NCBI RefSeq assembly: GCF_020400585.1
Contig: NZ_JAINVF010000004.1
Coordinates: 248,001-312,000, forward strand
DNA: 64,000 nt
DNA from: Streptomyces sp. NK08204
Lineage (GTDB): Bacteria > Actinomycetota > Actinomycetes > Streptomycetales > Streptomycetaceae
Direction of reading: 5' to 3'
In this document: one piece after another, positions 19,901 through 28,236 of the stretch
Numbering within the stretch: the stretch's first letter is position 1
Layout of the letters: every line of letters starts with the position of its first letter
Notes under the pieces: generated by a model
The model's database searches: none
What the model was told of the DNA's origin: nothing
What the model saw: only the letters and a program-made list of their open reading frames with translations
Position numbers and translations under genes: made by a program

Positions 19901-20706
19901 AGTCCGCCGAGGAGCCGCTGGACGTGCCGTCCCTGCGGGGCGACGTAGCCTTCGAGGGCGTGCGCTTCGCGTACGGCGCCGGCGACGAGGGCGAGGCGGC
20001 CCTGGGCGGCATAGACCTGCGGATCCCGGCCGGGCAGACGGTCGCCTTCGTCGGTGAGACCGGCGCCGGCAAGTCGACCCTGGTGAAGCTGGTGGCCCGG
20101 TTCTACGACCCCACCGCGGGACGGGTCACCGTCGACGGCAGGGACCTGCGCACCCTGGACCTGACCGCCTACCGCCACCGCCTCGGCGTCGTCCCGCAGG
20201 AGGCATACCTCTTCCCGGGCACGATCCGCGACGCGATCGCCTACGGCCGCCCCGAGGCCACCGACGCCGAGGTCGAGGCGGCGGCGCGGGCGGTGGGCGC
20301 GCACGAGATGATCGCCAGGCTCGACGGCGGCTATCTGCACGAGGTCGCCGAGCGCGGCCGTAACCTCTCGGCCGGCCAGCGACAGCTGATCGCCCTCGCC
20401 CGCGCCGAACTCGTGAACCCGGACATCCTGCTGCTGGACGAGGCGACGGCCGCCCTGGACCTGGCCACCGAGGCCCAGGTCAACCAGGCCACCGACCGTC
20501 TCGCGGGCCGCCGCACGACGCTGGTGGTCGCCCACCGGCTCACCACCGCGGCCCGCGCCGACCGGGTGGTGGTGATGGACCACGGCCGGATCGCCGAGGA
20601 CGGCAGCCATGCGGAACTCCTGGCCCGGGGCGGCCGGTACGCCGAGCTGTGGCGGACGTTCATCGGCCAGTCGGAACCGGAGGAGACGGTCGGCGCCGTC
20701 CGCTGA
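16969..20706 (+). CDS. Fused two-module ABC exporter (TMD-NBD-TMD-NBD)
   Basis: 1245 residues, twice the length of a type IV half-exporter, with two complete TMD-NBD modules in one chain. Module 1: membrane segments ~20-320, Walker A VGSSGSGKST ~367, signature LSGGQ ~473, Walker B LLVLDDATS. Module 2: membrane segments ~665-990, Walker A VGETGAGKST ~1028, signature LSAGQ ~1131, Walker B LLLDEATAALD. The catalytic-base position is Asp498 in NBD1 but Glu1158 in NBD2. NBD1 Walker B pairs with the non-canonical LSAGQ of NBD2, so one composite ATP site looks degenerate, as in heterodimeric multidrug exporters. Substrate unknown. The GTG start was chosen for its GGAAGG site. Confidence 0.95.
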   Translation: MAAQRGWARRLAGYAWRYPKDVVLALGSSLGGMAVMAVVPLITKVIIDDVIGHHSRAMGPWAGALIAAAVLVYAFTYIRRYYGGRLALDVQHDLRTEMYGTITRLDGRRQDELSTGQVVGRATSDLQLIQGLLFMLPMTIGNVLLFLISLAIMAWLSVPLTLVALAVAPALGWIARRSRSKLHPATWYAQAQAAAVAGVVDGAVSGVRVVKGFGQEDQETGKLRAVSRRLFAGRLRTIRLNSTYTPALQAVPALGQVAMLALGGWLAVRGHITLGTFVAFSTYLAQLVGPVRMLAMVLTVGQQARAGTERVLELIDTEPTMKDGTRTLPADAPATVEFDDVSFGYDHERPVLEGLSFRIRPGETLAVVGSSGSGKSTLSLLLPRFYDVTHGAVLVGGHDVRELTLDSLRAAIGLVPEDSFLFSDTVRANIAYGRPDATQEEIEAAARAAQADRFITELPEGYDTKVGEHGLTLSGGQRQRMALARALLTDPRLLVLDDATSAVDARVEHEIHEALKHVMAGRTTLLIAHRRSTLNLADRIAVLDGGRLADLGTHEELQERSALYRRLLTDPDELGGVSPGHALPPAPQEDTSVREELDAEFDAERGLTPRLWTGDREAKNAEDPALSGSPATPELLAQVAALPPATDTPDIDEAGAVRPEESYGLRRLLAGFGLPLLLSLLLVALDAGAGLLLPVLIRHGIDQGVTRMALGAVWVASLLGLLTVLVQWAAQIGETRMTGRTGERVLYALRLKIFAQLQRLGLDYYERELTGRIMTRMTTDVDALSTFLQTGLVTAFVSVVTFFGIMVVLLVIDVQLALVVFTTLPPLIIATVFFRRASVKAYELARERVSSVNADLQESVAGLRIVQAFRRERDGGLRFAERSDSYRRARIRGQWLISVYFPFVQLLSSVAAASVLIVGAHRVQAATLTTGALVAYLLYIDLFFAPVQQLSQVFDGYQQATVSLGRIQELLREPTSTKSAEEPLDVPSLRGDVAFEGVRFAYGAGDEGEAALGGIDLRIPAGQTVAFVGETGAGKSTLVKLVARFYDPTAGRVTVDGRDLRTLDLTAYRHRLGVVPQEAYLFPGTIRDAIAYGRPEATDAEVEAAARAVGAHEMIARLDGGYLHEVAERGRNLSAGQRQLIALARAELVNPDILLLDEATAALDLATEAQVNQATDRLAGRRTTLVVAHRLTTAARADRVVVMDHGRIAEDGSHAELLARGGRYAELWRTFIGQSEPEETVGAVR

Positions 20707-20819
20707 CCGTCTCTCGCCGCCCTGTGACGGTCGTGCAACCATGCGGCACACCCGTGCGTCCGTACATCAGTACGTGAGTACGGGACGACGAGCATTGGCC
20801 GTGTGACGGGGAGGACTCA

Positions 20820-21209
20820 GTGGACAGTGGTGCGATACGCCGGCGCCTGGCGCTCGGCGCGGCCGTGCTGGCCGCGTCCGGCGCGCTCGCCCTCGCGGTG
20901 CCGGGAAGCGCTCAGGCGGCGGACAGTTCCTGCACCGGACGCCAGGTGCGGACCCTGCCGTTCAGGACGGGTGTCGTGCACGTCTACAAGCATGACGGCT
21001 ACGTCTGTGCCATGACCGTCACCGACAAGCCGGGCGTGACCCGCTGGATGATGGTCAGCGTGCAGGCCCGCGGCAACCGGGCGGTCGTGGACAAGGGGTA
21101 CTTCAAGTACCACGCCGGCCCGGTCACCGTGCACGCCGGACACCGCTGCGTATGGATCAAGGGCGCGGTGGGGAGCGACTCGGTCAACTCCGACTGGATC
21201 CTGTGCTGA
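20820..21209 (+). CDS. Small secreted protein of unknown function
   Basis: 129-residue exported protein. GTG 20820 has GGGAGGA 4 bases upstream. The Sec signal (RRRLALGAAVLAASGALALA) is cleaved near AQAADSS. The mature ~97 residues contain four Cys (SSC, VC, HRC, terminal ILC), suggesting two disulfides, with a beta-rich pattern (KHDGYVCAMTVTD, WMMVSVQARG). I recognise no family. Its last 26 bases overlap the 3' end of the convergent GH3 gene. Confidence 0.8.
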   Translation: MDSGAIRRRLALGAAVLAASGALALAVPGSAQAADSSCTGRQVRTLPFRTGVVHVYKHDGYVCAMTVTDKPGVTRWMMVSVQARGNRAVVDKGYFKYHAGPVTVHAGHRCVWIKGAVGSDSVNSDWILC

Positions 21210-23082
21210 CGCCGGAGCCTGTGCCGCCGTACGTCAGCCCGTGCCCGATCGGGTACAGCACCCGTGTCGGATCGTCCGCCCGCTGCACCGGAACCGGCAG
21301 CCGGCCGCTCGGCGCCACCTGCCCGGCGATCACGCGTGCCGCGGCACGCAGCTCCGTGTCGGTCCAGGAGTAGGTCGCCAGGTAGCCCTTGACCGCGGTG
21401 AGCTGGGCCACGTCGTAGGGATTGCGGACGGCGACCGCCACGACCGGGCGGCCGGTGGCGAGCAGGCGCTCCACGAGGGTCTTCTGGGTGCTGCTCGCCG
21501 TCACGTTGTACGTCCCGACGACCACCGCATCCGCGTTCTGCGCCGCCGCCACCGCCTTGTCGATGGTGGCGGCGGAGGGCGCGGTGCCGGTGGACAGCGC
21601 GGTGGCGGTGAAGCCCAGCTCGGTGAGGGCGGCGGCGAGCACGCCGGTGGGCGGGCCGGTGGTGCCGGACGGGGAGGCCGGGTCGGCGCCGACCACGAGG
21701 ATCCGGCGCTCGATGCGCCGGTCGAGCGGGAGGATGCCGCCCTCGTTGACGATGAGGGTCGTCGTCCGCTCGGCGATGCGGTCGGCGGTGTCCAGATGCT
21801 CCTGGGTGCCCACCATGCGGTCGACGCCGGCCGCGGTGACGTACGGACGCTCGAACAGCCCGCGCCGGGCCTTCAGCCGCAGGATCCGCAGGACCGATTC
21901 ATCGAGCCGTGCCTCGGTCAGCTCACCCTGCTGGACCGCCTTGAGGACCGCGTGCCAGGCCACGTCGATCGACGGCGGGTTGAGCAGCTGGTCCGCCCCC
22001 GCCTTGAGCGCGAGCACCGGCACCCGGTCGTCGCCGTACTTCGTGCGCACGCCCTCCATGCCGAGGGAGTCGGTCACCACGACCCCGTCGTAACCGAGTT
22101 CGCCCCGCAGGATGCCCGTCAGGATCGGGTGGGAGAGGGTGGCCGGGTCGCCGGAGGCGTCGAGCGCCGGGAACTGGATGTGCGCCGTCATGATCGCGTC
22201 GATGCCCGCCGCGATCGCGGCCCGGAACGGCACCGCGTCCAGCTGTTCCCACAGCGCCCTGCTGTGCGTGATGACCGGGAAGCCGGTGTGACTGTCCACG
22301 GCGGTGTCGCCGTGCCCGGGGAAGTGCTTGGCGGTCGCCGCGACCCCGGCGGCCTGATACCCCTTCACCTCGGCCGCGACCAGCCGGGCCACCGCGTTCG
22401 GGTCCGCCCCGAACGACCGTACGCCGATGACCGGGTTGGCCGGGTTGACGTTCACGTCGGCGTCGGGGGAGTAGTCCTGGTTGATGCCCATCGCGCGCAG
22501 CTCGGCGCCGGAGATCCGGCCCAGGGTGCGCGCGTCCGCCCGGGAGCCGCCGGCACCGATCGCCATCGCGCCCGGGAACAGCGTGGCCGGCTTGCCCACC
22601 CGGCACACTATGCCGTGCTCCTGGTCGGTGGTGATCAGCACCGGCAGGCCGCGGGGCTGCTGCAGGGAGGCCCGCTGGATCCCGTTCGACAGGTCCGCGA
22701 TCTGGTGGGGGTCGCGGGTGTTGTGCGCCCAGGTGAAGTAGATGATCCCGCCGACCCGGTACTTCGCGACCAGCTCGGCGGCCGTGCGGACGCCGATCTC
22801 CTTGAGGTTGGCGTCGATGTCGGCCTGGTCGGGGGCGGTGGCGGAGTCGCCGTAGACCCGCATCACGAAGAGCTGGCCGACCTTTTCCTCCAGCGTCATA
22901 CCGGAGATGAGGGCACGCAGCCCGCTGTCGTCCGCGGGGTCGGCGGCGCGGGCGGCCGTCGGTACGGTCAGGGCGGCGGTCAGACCCGCGGTCGCGGCGA
23001 GGACGGCCCGTCTGGAGGGCCGGGGGGTGTGGGTGGTGCTTCCCGTGCTGTTTCCCGTGCTTTCCGTGCTGCTGTCGTGCAC
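21184..23082 (-). CDS. Exported glycoside hydrolase family 3 (beta-N-acetylhexosaminidase-type)
   Basis: 632-residue GH3 enzyme cleaving terminal beta-linked sugars, probably N-acetylglucosamine. The NagZ-type motif AATAKHFPGHGDTAVDSH is present, carrying the His/Asp general-acid dyad on a loop; the nucleophile is the Asp of VVTDSLGM. The C-terminal half is the second GH3 domain. A twin-arginine-like signal (SRRAVLAATAGLTAA, then ARAADP) indicates export. GTG 23082 follows AAGGAG. Roles could be peptidoglycan or chitin recycling. It is the only long protein on this strand here, and its stop overlaps the convergent small secreted gene by 26 bases. Confidence 0.92.
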   Translation of the reverse strand: MHDSSTESTGNSTGSTTHTPRPSRRAVLAATAGLTAALTVPTAARAADPADDSGLRALISGMTLEEKVGQLFVMRVYGDSATAPDQADIDANLKEIGVRTAAELVAKYRVGGIIYFTWAHNTRDPHQIADLSNGIQRASLQQPRGLPVLITTDQEHGIVCRVGKPATLFPGAMAIGAGGSRADARTLGRISGAELRAMGINQDYSPDADVNVNPANPVIGVRSFGADPNAVARLVAAEVKGYQAAGVAATAKHFPGHGDTAVDSHTGFPVITHSRALWEQLDAVPFRAAIAAGIDAIMTAHIQFPALDASGDPATLSHPILTGILRGELGYDGVVVTDSLGMEGVRTKYGDDRVPVLALKAGADQLLNPPSIDVAWHAVLKAVQQGELTEARLDESVLRILRLKARRGLFERPYVTAAGVDRMVGTQEHLDTADRIAERTTTLIVNEGGILPLDRRIERRILVVGADPASPSGTTGPPTGVLAAALTELGFTATALSTGTAPSAATIDKAVAAAQNADAVVVGTYNVTASSTQKTLVERLLATGRPVVAVAVRNPYDVAQLTAVKGYLATYSWTDTELRAAARVIAGQVAPSGRLPVPVQRADDPTRVLYPIGHGLTYGGTGSGVSTGSSRS

Positions 23083-23113
23083 GTGCGCTCCTTCCGGAGG
23101 AGAACCGCTGAAG

Positions 23114-23150
23114 GAAACTTGCGAAGTGTCACCAATATCCGGGAAGTTTC
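23114..23150. promoter_or_regulatory. Inverted repeat in the GH3/aroA-like divergent promoter region
   Basis: GAAACTT (23114-23120) and AAGTTTC (23144-23150) are perfect 7-bp inverted arms separated by 23 bases, just upstream of the GH3 start. They may be an operator for the glycosidase gene. It does not match the DasR consensus I know. Confidence 0.4.
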
Positions 23151-23238
23151 TTTCCGTCAAGGGCGGGCGCGCCGGTGGTGACCGTCCAGCCCCTGGACAG
23201 CCGTGCCCGGTCCGCGGGCGAGCGGGGATCATGGGGCC

Positions 23239-24486
23239 ATGCCCGCAGTCGAGATCCCCGGTTCCAAGTCGATCACCGCTCGCGCGCTCTTCCTCGCGGC
23301 AGCCGCCGACGGTGTCAGCACCCTCGTACGGCCCCTGTCCTCCGACGACACGGAGGGCTTCGCCGAGGGCCTGGTCCGGCTCGGCTACCGGGTGGGCCGT
23401 ACCCCGGACGCCTGGCAGGTGGACGGCCGCCCGCAGGGCCCGGCGGCCGGCGAGGCCGACGTCTACTGCCGCGACGGCGCCACCACCGCCCGCTTCCTGC
23501 CCACCCTGGCCGCCGCCGGCCACGGCACCTACCGCTTCGACGCCTCCCCGCAGATGCGCCGCCGCCCCCTCGGCCCCCTCACCCGGGCCCTGCGCGACCT
23601 GGGCGTGGACCTGCGGCACGAGGAGGCCGAGGGCCACCACCCGCTGACCGTGCGCGCGGCCGGCGTCGAGGGCGGCGAGGTCGTGCTGGACGCCGGCCAG
23701 TCCTCCCAGTACCTGACCGCGCTGCTGCTGCTCGGCCCGCTGACCCGCACGGGCCTGCGGATACGGGTGACCGACCTGGTGTCGGTGCCGTACGTGGAGA
23801 TCACTCTCGCGATGATGCGGGCGTTCGGCGTGGACGTCGTCCGCGACGGCGATGTCTTCGAGGTGCCGCCGGGTGGCTACCGGGCCACCACCTACGCGGT
23901 GGAGCCGGACGCCTCGACCGCGAGTTACTTCTTCGCAGCCGCCGCCGTCACGCCGGGCCGCGAGGTGACCGTGCCCGGCCTCGGGGCGGGGGCGCTCCAG
24001 GGCGACCTGGGGTTCGTCGAGGTGCTGCGGCGGATGGGCGCCGAGGTGGAGACCGCCGAGGACCGGACCACCGTGCGCGGCACGGGAGTCCTGCGCGGCC
24101 TCACCGTCAACATGCGGGACATCTCCGACACCATGCCGACGCTCGCCGCGATGGCGCCGTTCGCCTCCGGGCCCGTCCGTATCGAGGACGTGGCCAACAC
24201 GCGGGTGAAGGAGTGCGACCGGCTGGAGGCCTGCGCGGAGAACCTCCGGCGGCTCGGCGTGGACGTGGCGACCGGCCCGGACTGGATCGAGATCCGGCCC
24301 GGCGCGCCGGTGCCGGGAGCCGGCATCAAGACGTACGGCGACCACCGCATCGTGATGTCCTTCGCGGTCACCGGGCTGCGGGTGCCGGGGCTGTCCTTCG
24401 ACGATCCCGGGTGCGTACGCAAGACGTTCCCCGGCTTCCACGAGGCGTTCGGGGCGGCCTTCCGGGAGCCGGGCGCGGCCGGCTGA
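23239..24486 (+). CDS. aroA: EPSP synthase paralogue (3-phosphoshikimate 1-carboxyvinyltransferase)
   Basis: 415-residue enolpyruvyl transferase of the EPSPS family. Conserved blocks: PGSKSITARALFLAAAADG at the N-terminus (catalytic Lys, shikimate-3-P Ser), YCRDGATTARFLPTL (PEP loop), ASTASYFFAAAAV, ISDTMPTLAAMAPFA (catalytic Asp), RVKECDRLEACAENLRRLG (catalytic Glu) and GDHRIVMSFAV. The usual SxTNRAL has Ala for Asn and the NAG-T loop reads RDGAT, so it is divergent. Streptomyces often carry a second EPSPS-like gene; without other shikimate genes nearby this may be that paralogue with specialised use. It is convergent with the MFS gene. Confidence 0.85.
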   Translation: MPAVEIPGSKSITARALFLAAAADGVSTLVRPLSSDDTEGFAEGLVRLGYRVGRTPDAWQVDGRPQGPAAGEADVYCRDGATTARFLPTLAAAGHGTYRFDASPQMRRRPLGPLTRALRDLGVDLRHEEAEGHHPLTVRAAGVEGGEVVLDAGQSSQYLTALLLLGPLTRTGLRIRVTDLVSVPYVEITLAMMRAFGVDVVRDGDVFEVPPGGYRATTYAVEPDASTASYFFAAAAVTPGREVTVPGLGAGALQGDLGFVEVLRRMGAEVETAEDRTTVRGTGVLRGLTVNMRDISDTMPTLAAMAPFASGPVRIEDVANTRVKECDRLEACAENLRRLGVDVATGPDWIEIRPGAPVPGAGIKTYGDHRIVMSFAVTGLRVPGLSFDDPGCVRKTFPGFHEAFGAAFREPGAAG

Positions 24487-24498
24487 CCGGGTCGCCCC

Positions 24499-25737
24499 TC
24501 ACCCCGCGTCCGCAGCCGCGGCCCCTTCCCGCAGCTGCGGCGTCGATCCGGCCACCGCCGCCACCGCCAGCACGCACAGCAGACCGCCCGTGATCAGGGA
24601 GGTCGTGCCGGAGGTCCAGCGGGCGACGAGGCCGCCGCGCACGTTGCCGACGCTGGGTCCGGCGCGGGCGACGATCGCCTCGGCGGCCGAGACCCGGCCG
24701 AGCAGTGCGTCGGGGGTGTGGGTCTGCACGATCGTGGCGCGGGAGACGACCGAGACGGCGTCCGCCGCCCCGGCGACCACGAGCAGGCCGAGCCCGGCCC
24801 ACGGGCTGCGGACCAGCCCGAACAGGACCAGGGCCGCGCCCCAGGTGGCGGACGTGCACAGCATCACCGGGCCTGGCCGGCCGAGCCGGGTCAGTGACCC
24901 GGACAGGGTGGACGCCAGCACGCCGCCCACCGCCATCGCCGACAGGAACAGGCCGAGCGTGCGCGGGGAGTCCCCGAAACGCTCGGCGTTGACCAGCGGG
25001 AAGACGCTGACCGGGAACGACAGCACGGTGGCGGCGAGGTCGGTGACCAGCGCGCCCCGCACCACCCGGTGCCCGGCCAGGAACCGCAGCCCGTCCAGCA
25101 CCCCCTGCAGACCCGCCCGCGACGACTCGCCCTCCGGCGGCAGCGCGGGCAGCCCGAAGGCGCCGTAGAAGGCGAAACCGAAACTGAGGGCGTCCAGCAG
25201 GTAGACGGTGCCGATGCCGAGCCAGCCCAGCAGCACACCGGCCAGGGCGGGGCCGAGCAGCATCATCGACTGCCCGGTGGCCTGTTGCAGGGCCAGCCCG
25301 GCGGCCACCTGCCCCTTGGGCAGCAGCCGCGGGACGAAGACCCCGGCGGCCGGGTGGCCCAGCGCGCCGAAGGCCGACTGCACGGCGACGAGGGCGAGGA
25401 CCCCCACCACCGGGACGTGCCCGGTGAAGCCCTGCACGGCGAGCAGCGCGGAGCAGACCGCCTGGCCGACGGTGGCCACGAGGAAGACCTGCCGCCGGTC
25501 GGCCCGGTCCACCCACACCCCGGCGAAGAGCCCGAACATCGCGAGCGGCACCGCGTCCGCCAGCCCGACGGCGCCGGTCCAGACGGTGCTGTGGGTCATG
25601 TCCCACACCTGGTACATGACCGTCACGAAGGTCATGAACCCGCCGAGCAGGGACACGGTCCGGCCGATCAGCAGCCGCCGGAAGACGGGCGAGGTGCGCA
25701 GCGGCCGTACGTCGATGAGGGAGCGGGTCAGGCTCAT
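24499..25737 (-). CDS. MFS transporter
   Basis: 412-residue major facilitator with about 12 hydrophobic segments. The loop 2-3 motif WVDRADRRQVFL (GxxxDRxxRR-type) and the central loop GVLDGLRFLAGHRVVRGAL resemble the MFS_3/enterobactin-exporter-like branch, suggesting export of a small molecule. Substrate unknown. It ends 13 bases from the convergent EPSPS-like gene, and no regulator is adjacent. Confidence 0.9.
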   Translation of the reverse strand: MSLTRSLIDVRPLRTSPVFRRLLIGRTVSLLGGFMTFVTVMYQVWDMTHSTVWTGAVGLADAVPLAMFGLFAGVWVDRADRRQVFLVATVGQAVCSALLAVQGFTGHVPVVGVLALVAVQSAFGALGHPAAGVFVPRLLPKGQVAAGLALQQATGQSMMLLGPALAGVLLGWLGIGTVYLLDALSFGFAFYGAFGLPALPPEGESSRAGLQGVLDGLRFLAGHRVVRGALVTDLAATVLSFPVSVFPLVNAERFGDSPRTLGLFLSAMAVGGVLASTLSGSLTRLGRPGPVMLCTSATWGAALVLFGLVRSPWAGLGLLVVAGAADAVSVVSRATIVQTHTPDALLGRVSAAEAIVARAGPSVGNVRGGLVARWTSGTTSLITGGLLCVLAVAAVAGSTPQLREGAAAADAG

Positions 25738-25893
25738 GAGCGGGGGCGGGCGGCGCGGAGCGCGGGCGGCGTGATCACCGGGGGAGGCTAACGGGGGGAC
25801 GGCGGCCCGGCCACCGAATTACGACGGCACCGCCCCGTGAACTCCTTCCCGAGCGGCTGCTCCAGCCACTGCCCTGGCTCGGCTCCGGGCTGC

Positions 25894-26706
25894 CTATGCC
25901 GCCTCCCCCAGCAGCCGGACGAGATGGTCCCGGCCCGCGTCCAGCAGGCCGGGGAGCGGGGCGGCGGACTCGTACCAGCGCTTCTCGTACTCCCAGCACA
26001 GCCAGCCGTCCCAGCCGTGCCGGCACAGGACGTCCACGCACTCGGTGAGCGGGAGGACGCCCGCGCCGAGCGGCAGCGGAGTGGTGTCCTCGGCCGAGGA
26101 GATGTCCTTGACCTGCACGTATCCCAGATGCGGTGCGAGGGCCGCATAGGTCTCGGCGGGCTGCTCGCCGCCCAGCCAGGTGTGCATGACGTCCCACAGC
26201 GCGCCGGCGTTGTGGTGGCCGACCGGGCCCAGGACACGGATCGCGTCGGCGCCGGTGCGGTGCGAGTCGTGAGTCTCCAGCAGGATGCGGACGCCGAGCG
26301 CGGCGGCGTCCTCGGCGGCGGTGCCCAGGCGCCGGGCGGCGACGCCGTCGGACTCCGCGCGGGGCCGGTCGGGGTCGGCGCCGGGGAAGACCCGGACGAA
26401 GGGAGCGCCCAGGTCGTGGGCCAGTCGCAGGAGCCGGCGGATCTCCTCCAGAACGGCCCCGTCCTCACCCGGCGCGGCGATGCGCGCGTACCCGGCGAGG
26501 GCCAGCACCTCGACCCCGGCCGCCCGGAACGCGTCGGCGGTCTCCGCCCGCTCGCCGGGGGAGAGGCCGGGGTGCACCGGCTCCTCCGGATGGGCGCGCA
26601 GCTCCACACCGTGGTAGTGGTGCGCGGTGGCGAGCGCCAGGACGTCCGGGACGGGCAGGCCGGGGACACCGAGGGTGGAGAACGCCAGCTTCATACTCCG
26701 GACCAT
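25894..26706 (-). CDS. Sugar phosphate isomerase/epimerase-like TIM barrel (AP endonuclease 2 family)
   Basis: ~270-residue protein of the xylose isomerase-like TIM-barrel family. Visible: KLAFSTLGVPG start, HHYHGVELRAH, ETHDSHRTGADAI (metal Glu), DVMHTWLGGEQPAE (metal His), GYVQVKDISS and CWEYEKRW (terminal Glu). These are the metal ligands of sugar-keto isomerases such as hydroxypyruvate or inosose-type enzymes. The start could be 26706 or 26694. It shares its locus with a LacI regulator and another isomerase-like gene (28237), which suggests a small carbohydrate pathway. Confidence 0.87.
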   Translation of the reverse strand: MVRSMKLAFSTLGVPGLPVPDVLALATAHHYHGVELRAHPEEPVHPGLSPGERAETADAFRAAGVEVLALAGYARIAAPGEDGAVLEEIRRLLRLAHDLGAPFVRVFPGADPDRPRAESDGVAARRLGTAAEDAAALGVRILLETHDSHRTGADAIRVLGPVGHHNAGALWDVMHTWLGGEQPAETYAALAPHLGYVQVKDISSAEDTTPLPLGAGVLPLTECVDVLCRHGWDGWLCWEYEKRWYESAAPLPGLLDAGRDHLVRLLGEAA

Positions 26707-26824
26707 ACGCCCACACCTGCTCGCCGACCGCCTGACGACATCGGCCGCCGCGGGTCCCGGGGCAGGGCACGACGCCCCCGCGCACGTCCCGGGGCCCGGG
26801 TGCTGTGCCCAGGCCGGGCCTGCT

Positions 26825-27871
26825 CTACGGCCGCGGCACCCCGGTGGATCCCCGGACCATCAGCTCCCCGCGCACCGTGGCGATGTCCCCCGGCGGCGGC
26901 TCCTCGCGCCCCATCGCGATGCGGCCCGCCCGCGCTCCCGCCTCCGCCAACGGCAGTCGCACCGTCGTGAGGGACGGCACCGCGTCGACGCTGAACGGCA
27001 GGTCGTCGAAGCCCGCCACCGACACGTCCTCCGGGATGCGCAGTCCCGACTCGCGCAGCGCGGCGCACACGCCGAGGGCGACGGAGTCGTTCGCGGCCAG
27101 CACCGCCGTCAGGGACGGGTCCCGGCGCAGCAGTTCCAGCGTGGCCTCGTACCCGCACCGGCGCTCGTAGCGGCCGTGCACGGTCCGGCGGGGGTCGTCC
27201 TCGATACCGGCCGCGGCCAGTGCCGCGCGGTGGCCCTCCAGGCGGTGCCGGGTGGTCGTACGCTCCTCCGGCCCCGCGATGTAGCCGAGCCGCCGGTGGC
27301 CGAGGCCGATCAGGTGCTCGGTCAGCTCACGGGCGCCGCCGCGGTGGTCGAAGGTCAGCGCGACCGACCGGGTGTCCGGCGCCGGCGGACGCCCGCACAG
27401 CACCACCCGGGTCCCGGCGTCCGTCAGCTTGCGCAGCTTCGCCGCCACGGCCTCCGCGTGCGACGCGTCCTCCAAGGCCCCGCCGGTCAGGACCACGGCC
27501 GCGGCGCGCTGCCGCTGCAGGAGGGTGAGGTACGTCAGCTCGCGTTCCGGCGACCCGCCGGTGTTGCAGACCACCGCCAGGCGTTCGCCGCCGGCCCGGC
27601 CGCCCGGGCCCCCTATCTCCCCCTGGACCGCGCTCGCCATGATTCCGAAGAAGGGGTCGGCGATGTCGTCGACGAGGATGCCGACCAGGTCGGAGGTGGC
27701 CGCCGCGAGCGAGCTCGCCGGGCCGTTGAGGACGTAGTCCAGCTCGTCGACCGCGCGCAGCACCCGCTCGCGCGTGGCGGCGGCCACCGGGTAGTTGCCG
27801 TTCAGCACGCGCGACACCGTCGCGGGGGAGACCTGGGCGCGGGCCGCCACATCCGCAAGGGTCACCGTCAT
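26825..27871 (-). CDS. LacI-family transcriptional regulator
   Basis: 348-residue LacI/GalR regulator. The N-terminal helix-turn-helix is complete (TLADVAARAQVSPATVSRVLNG) with the hinge ASSLAAATSDLVGILVDD; the periplasmic-binding-like sensor follows. ATG 27871 has GGAGG 8 bases upstream; reading frames extending further upstream are non-coding. It sits between two sugar isomerase-like genes. It is divergent from the one at 28237 across a 365-base gap and probably represses one or both, with a sugar or sugar phosphate as inducer. Confidence 0.94.
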   Translation of the reverse strand: MTVTLADVAARAQVSPATVSRVLNGNYPVAAATRERVLRAVDELDYVLNGPASSLAAATSDLVGILVDDIADPFFGIMASAVQGEIGGPGGRAGGERLAVVCNTGGSPERELTYLTLLQRQRAAAVVLTGGALEDASHAEAVAAKLRKLTDAGTRVVLCGRPPAPDTRSVALTFDHRGGARELTEHLIGLGHRRLGYIAGPEERTTTRHRLEGHRAALAAAGIEDDPRRTVHGRYERRCGYEATLELLRRDPSLTAVLAANDSVALGVCAALRESGLRIPEDVSVAGFDDLPFSVDAVPSLTTVRLPLAEAGARAGRIAMGREEPPPGDIATVRGELMVRGSTGVPRP

Positions 27872-28236
27872 CTCGTTCGTCCTCCGGTCGTGCTTCTTCG
27901 TCCTCATAACGCGTACGTCCTGGTAGACAGGCCGGACGCGGCCACGGTTCCGTGAGGTGGCGAGCAGACCATAAGGCCAACCGCCCCGGCTGTCGCGCCC
28001 TCGGAGAAGTTGATGTGGAACGGTCACCTCCCGCGGGTGCGTGCGCTGCTCTGGCCGCCACTTCTTCGGGCAGCCGACCCGCTTCTGCAGACGGGCGTGG
28101 TCTTCCTGGCCTGGCCGGCGGGCCACCCGTCACACTTCACGATGACCGGCGGGCTGCAGTCGGCCCGCTCCCTTCCGCACCTCGCCCGTGCCTACGAACG
28201 GATGAGGAACCTACTGTCGCTGTACGGGGTGAACCA
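27872..28236. other. 365-base divergent intergenic region
   Basis: Holds the divergent promoters of the LacI regulator and the isomerase-like gene. I see only short compositional reading frames. ACGCGTACGT at about 27909-27918 is near-palindromic and could be part of a LacI operator, but this is weak. Confidence 0.4.

Noticed and set aside
16858..20751. 1297-codon open frame on the minus strand
   Set aside because: Lies antisense to the fused ABC exporter; its composition is Arg/Gly/Ala/Val shadow sequence of a high-G+C gene with no domain.
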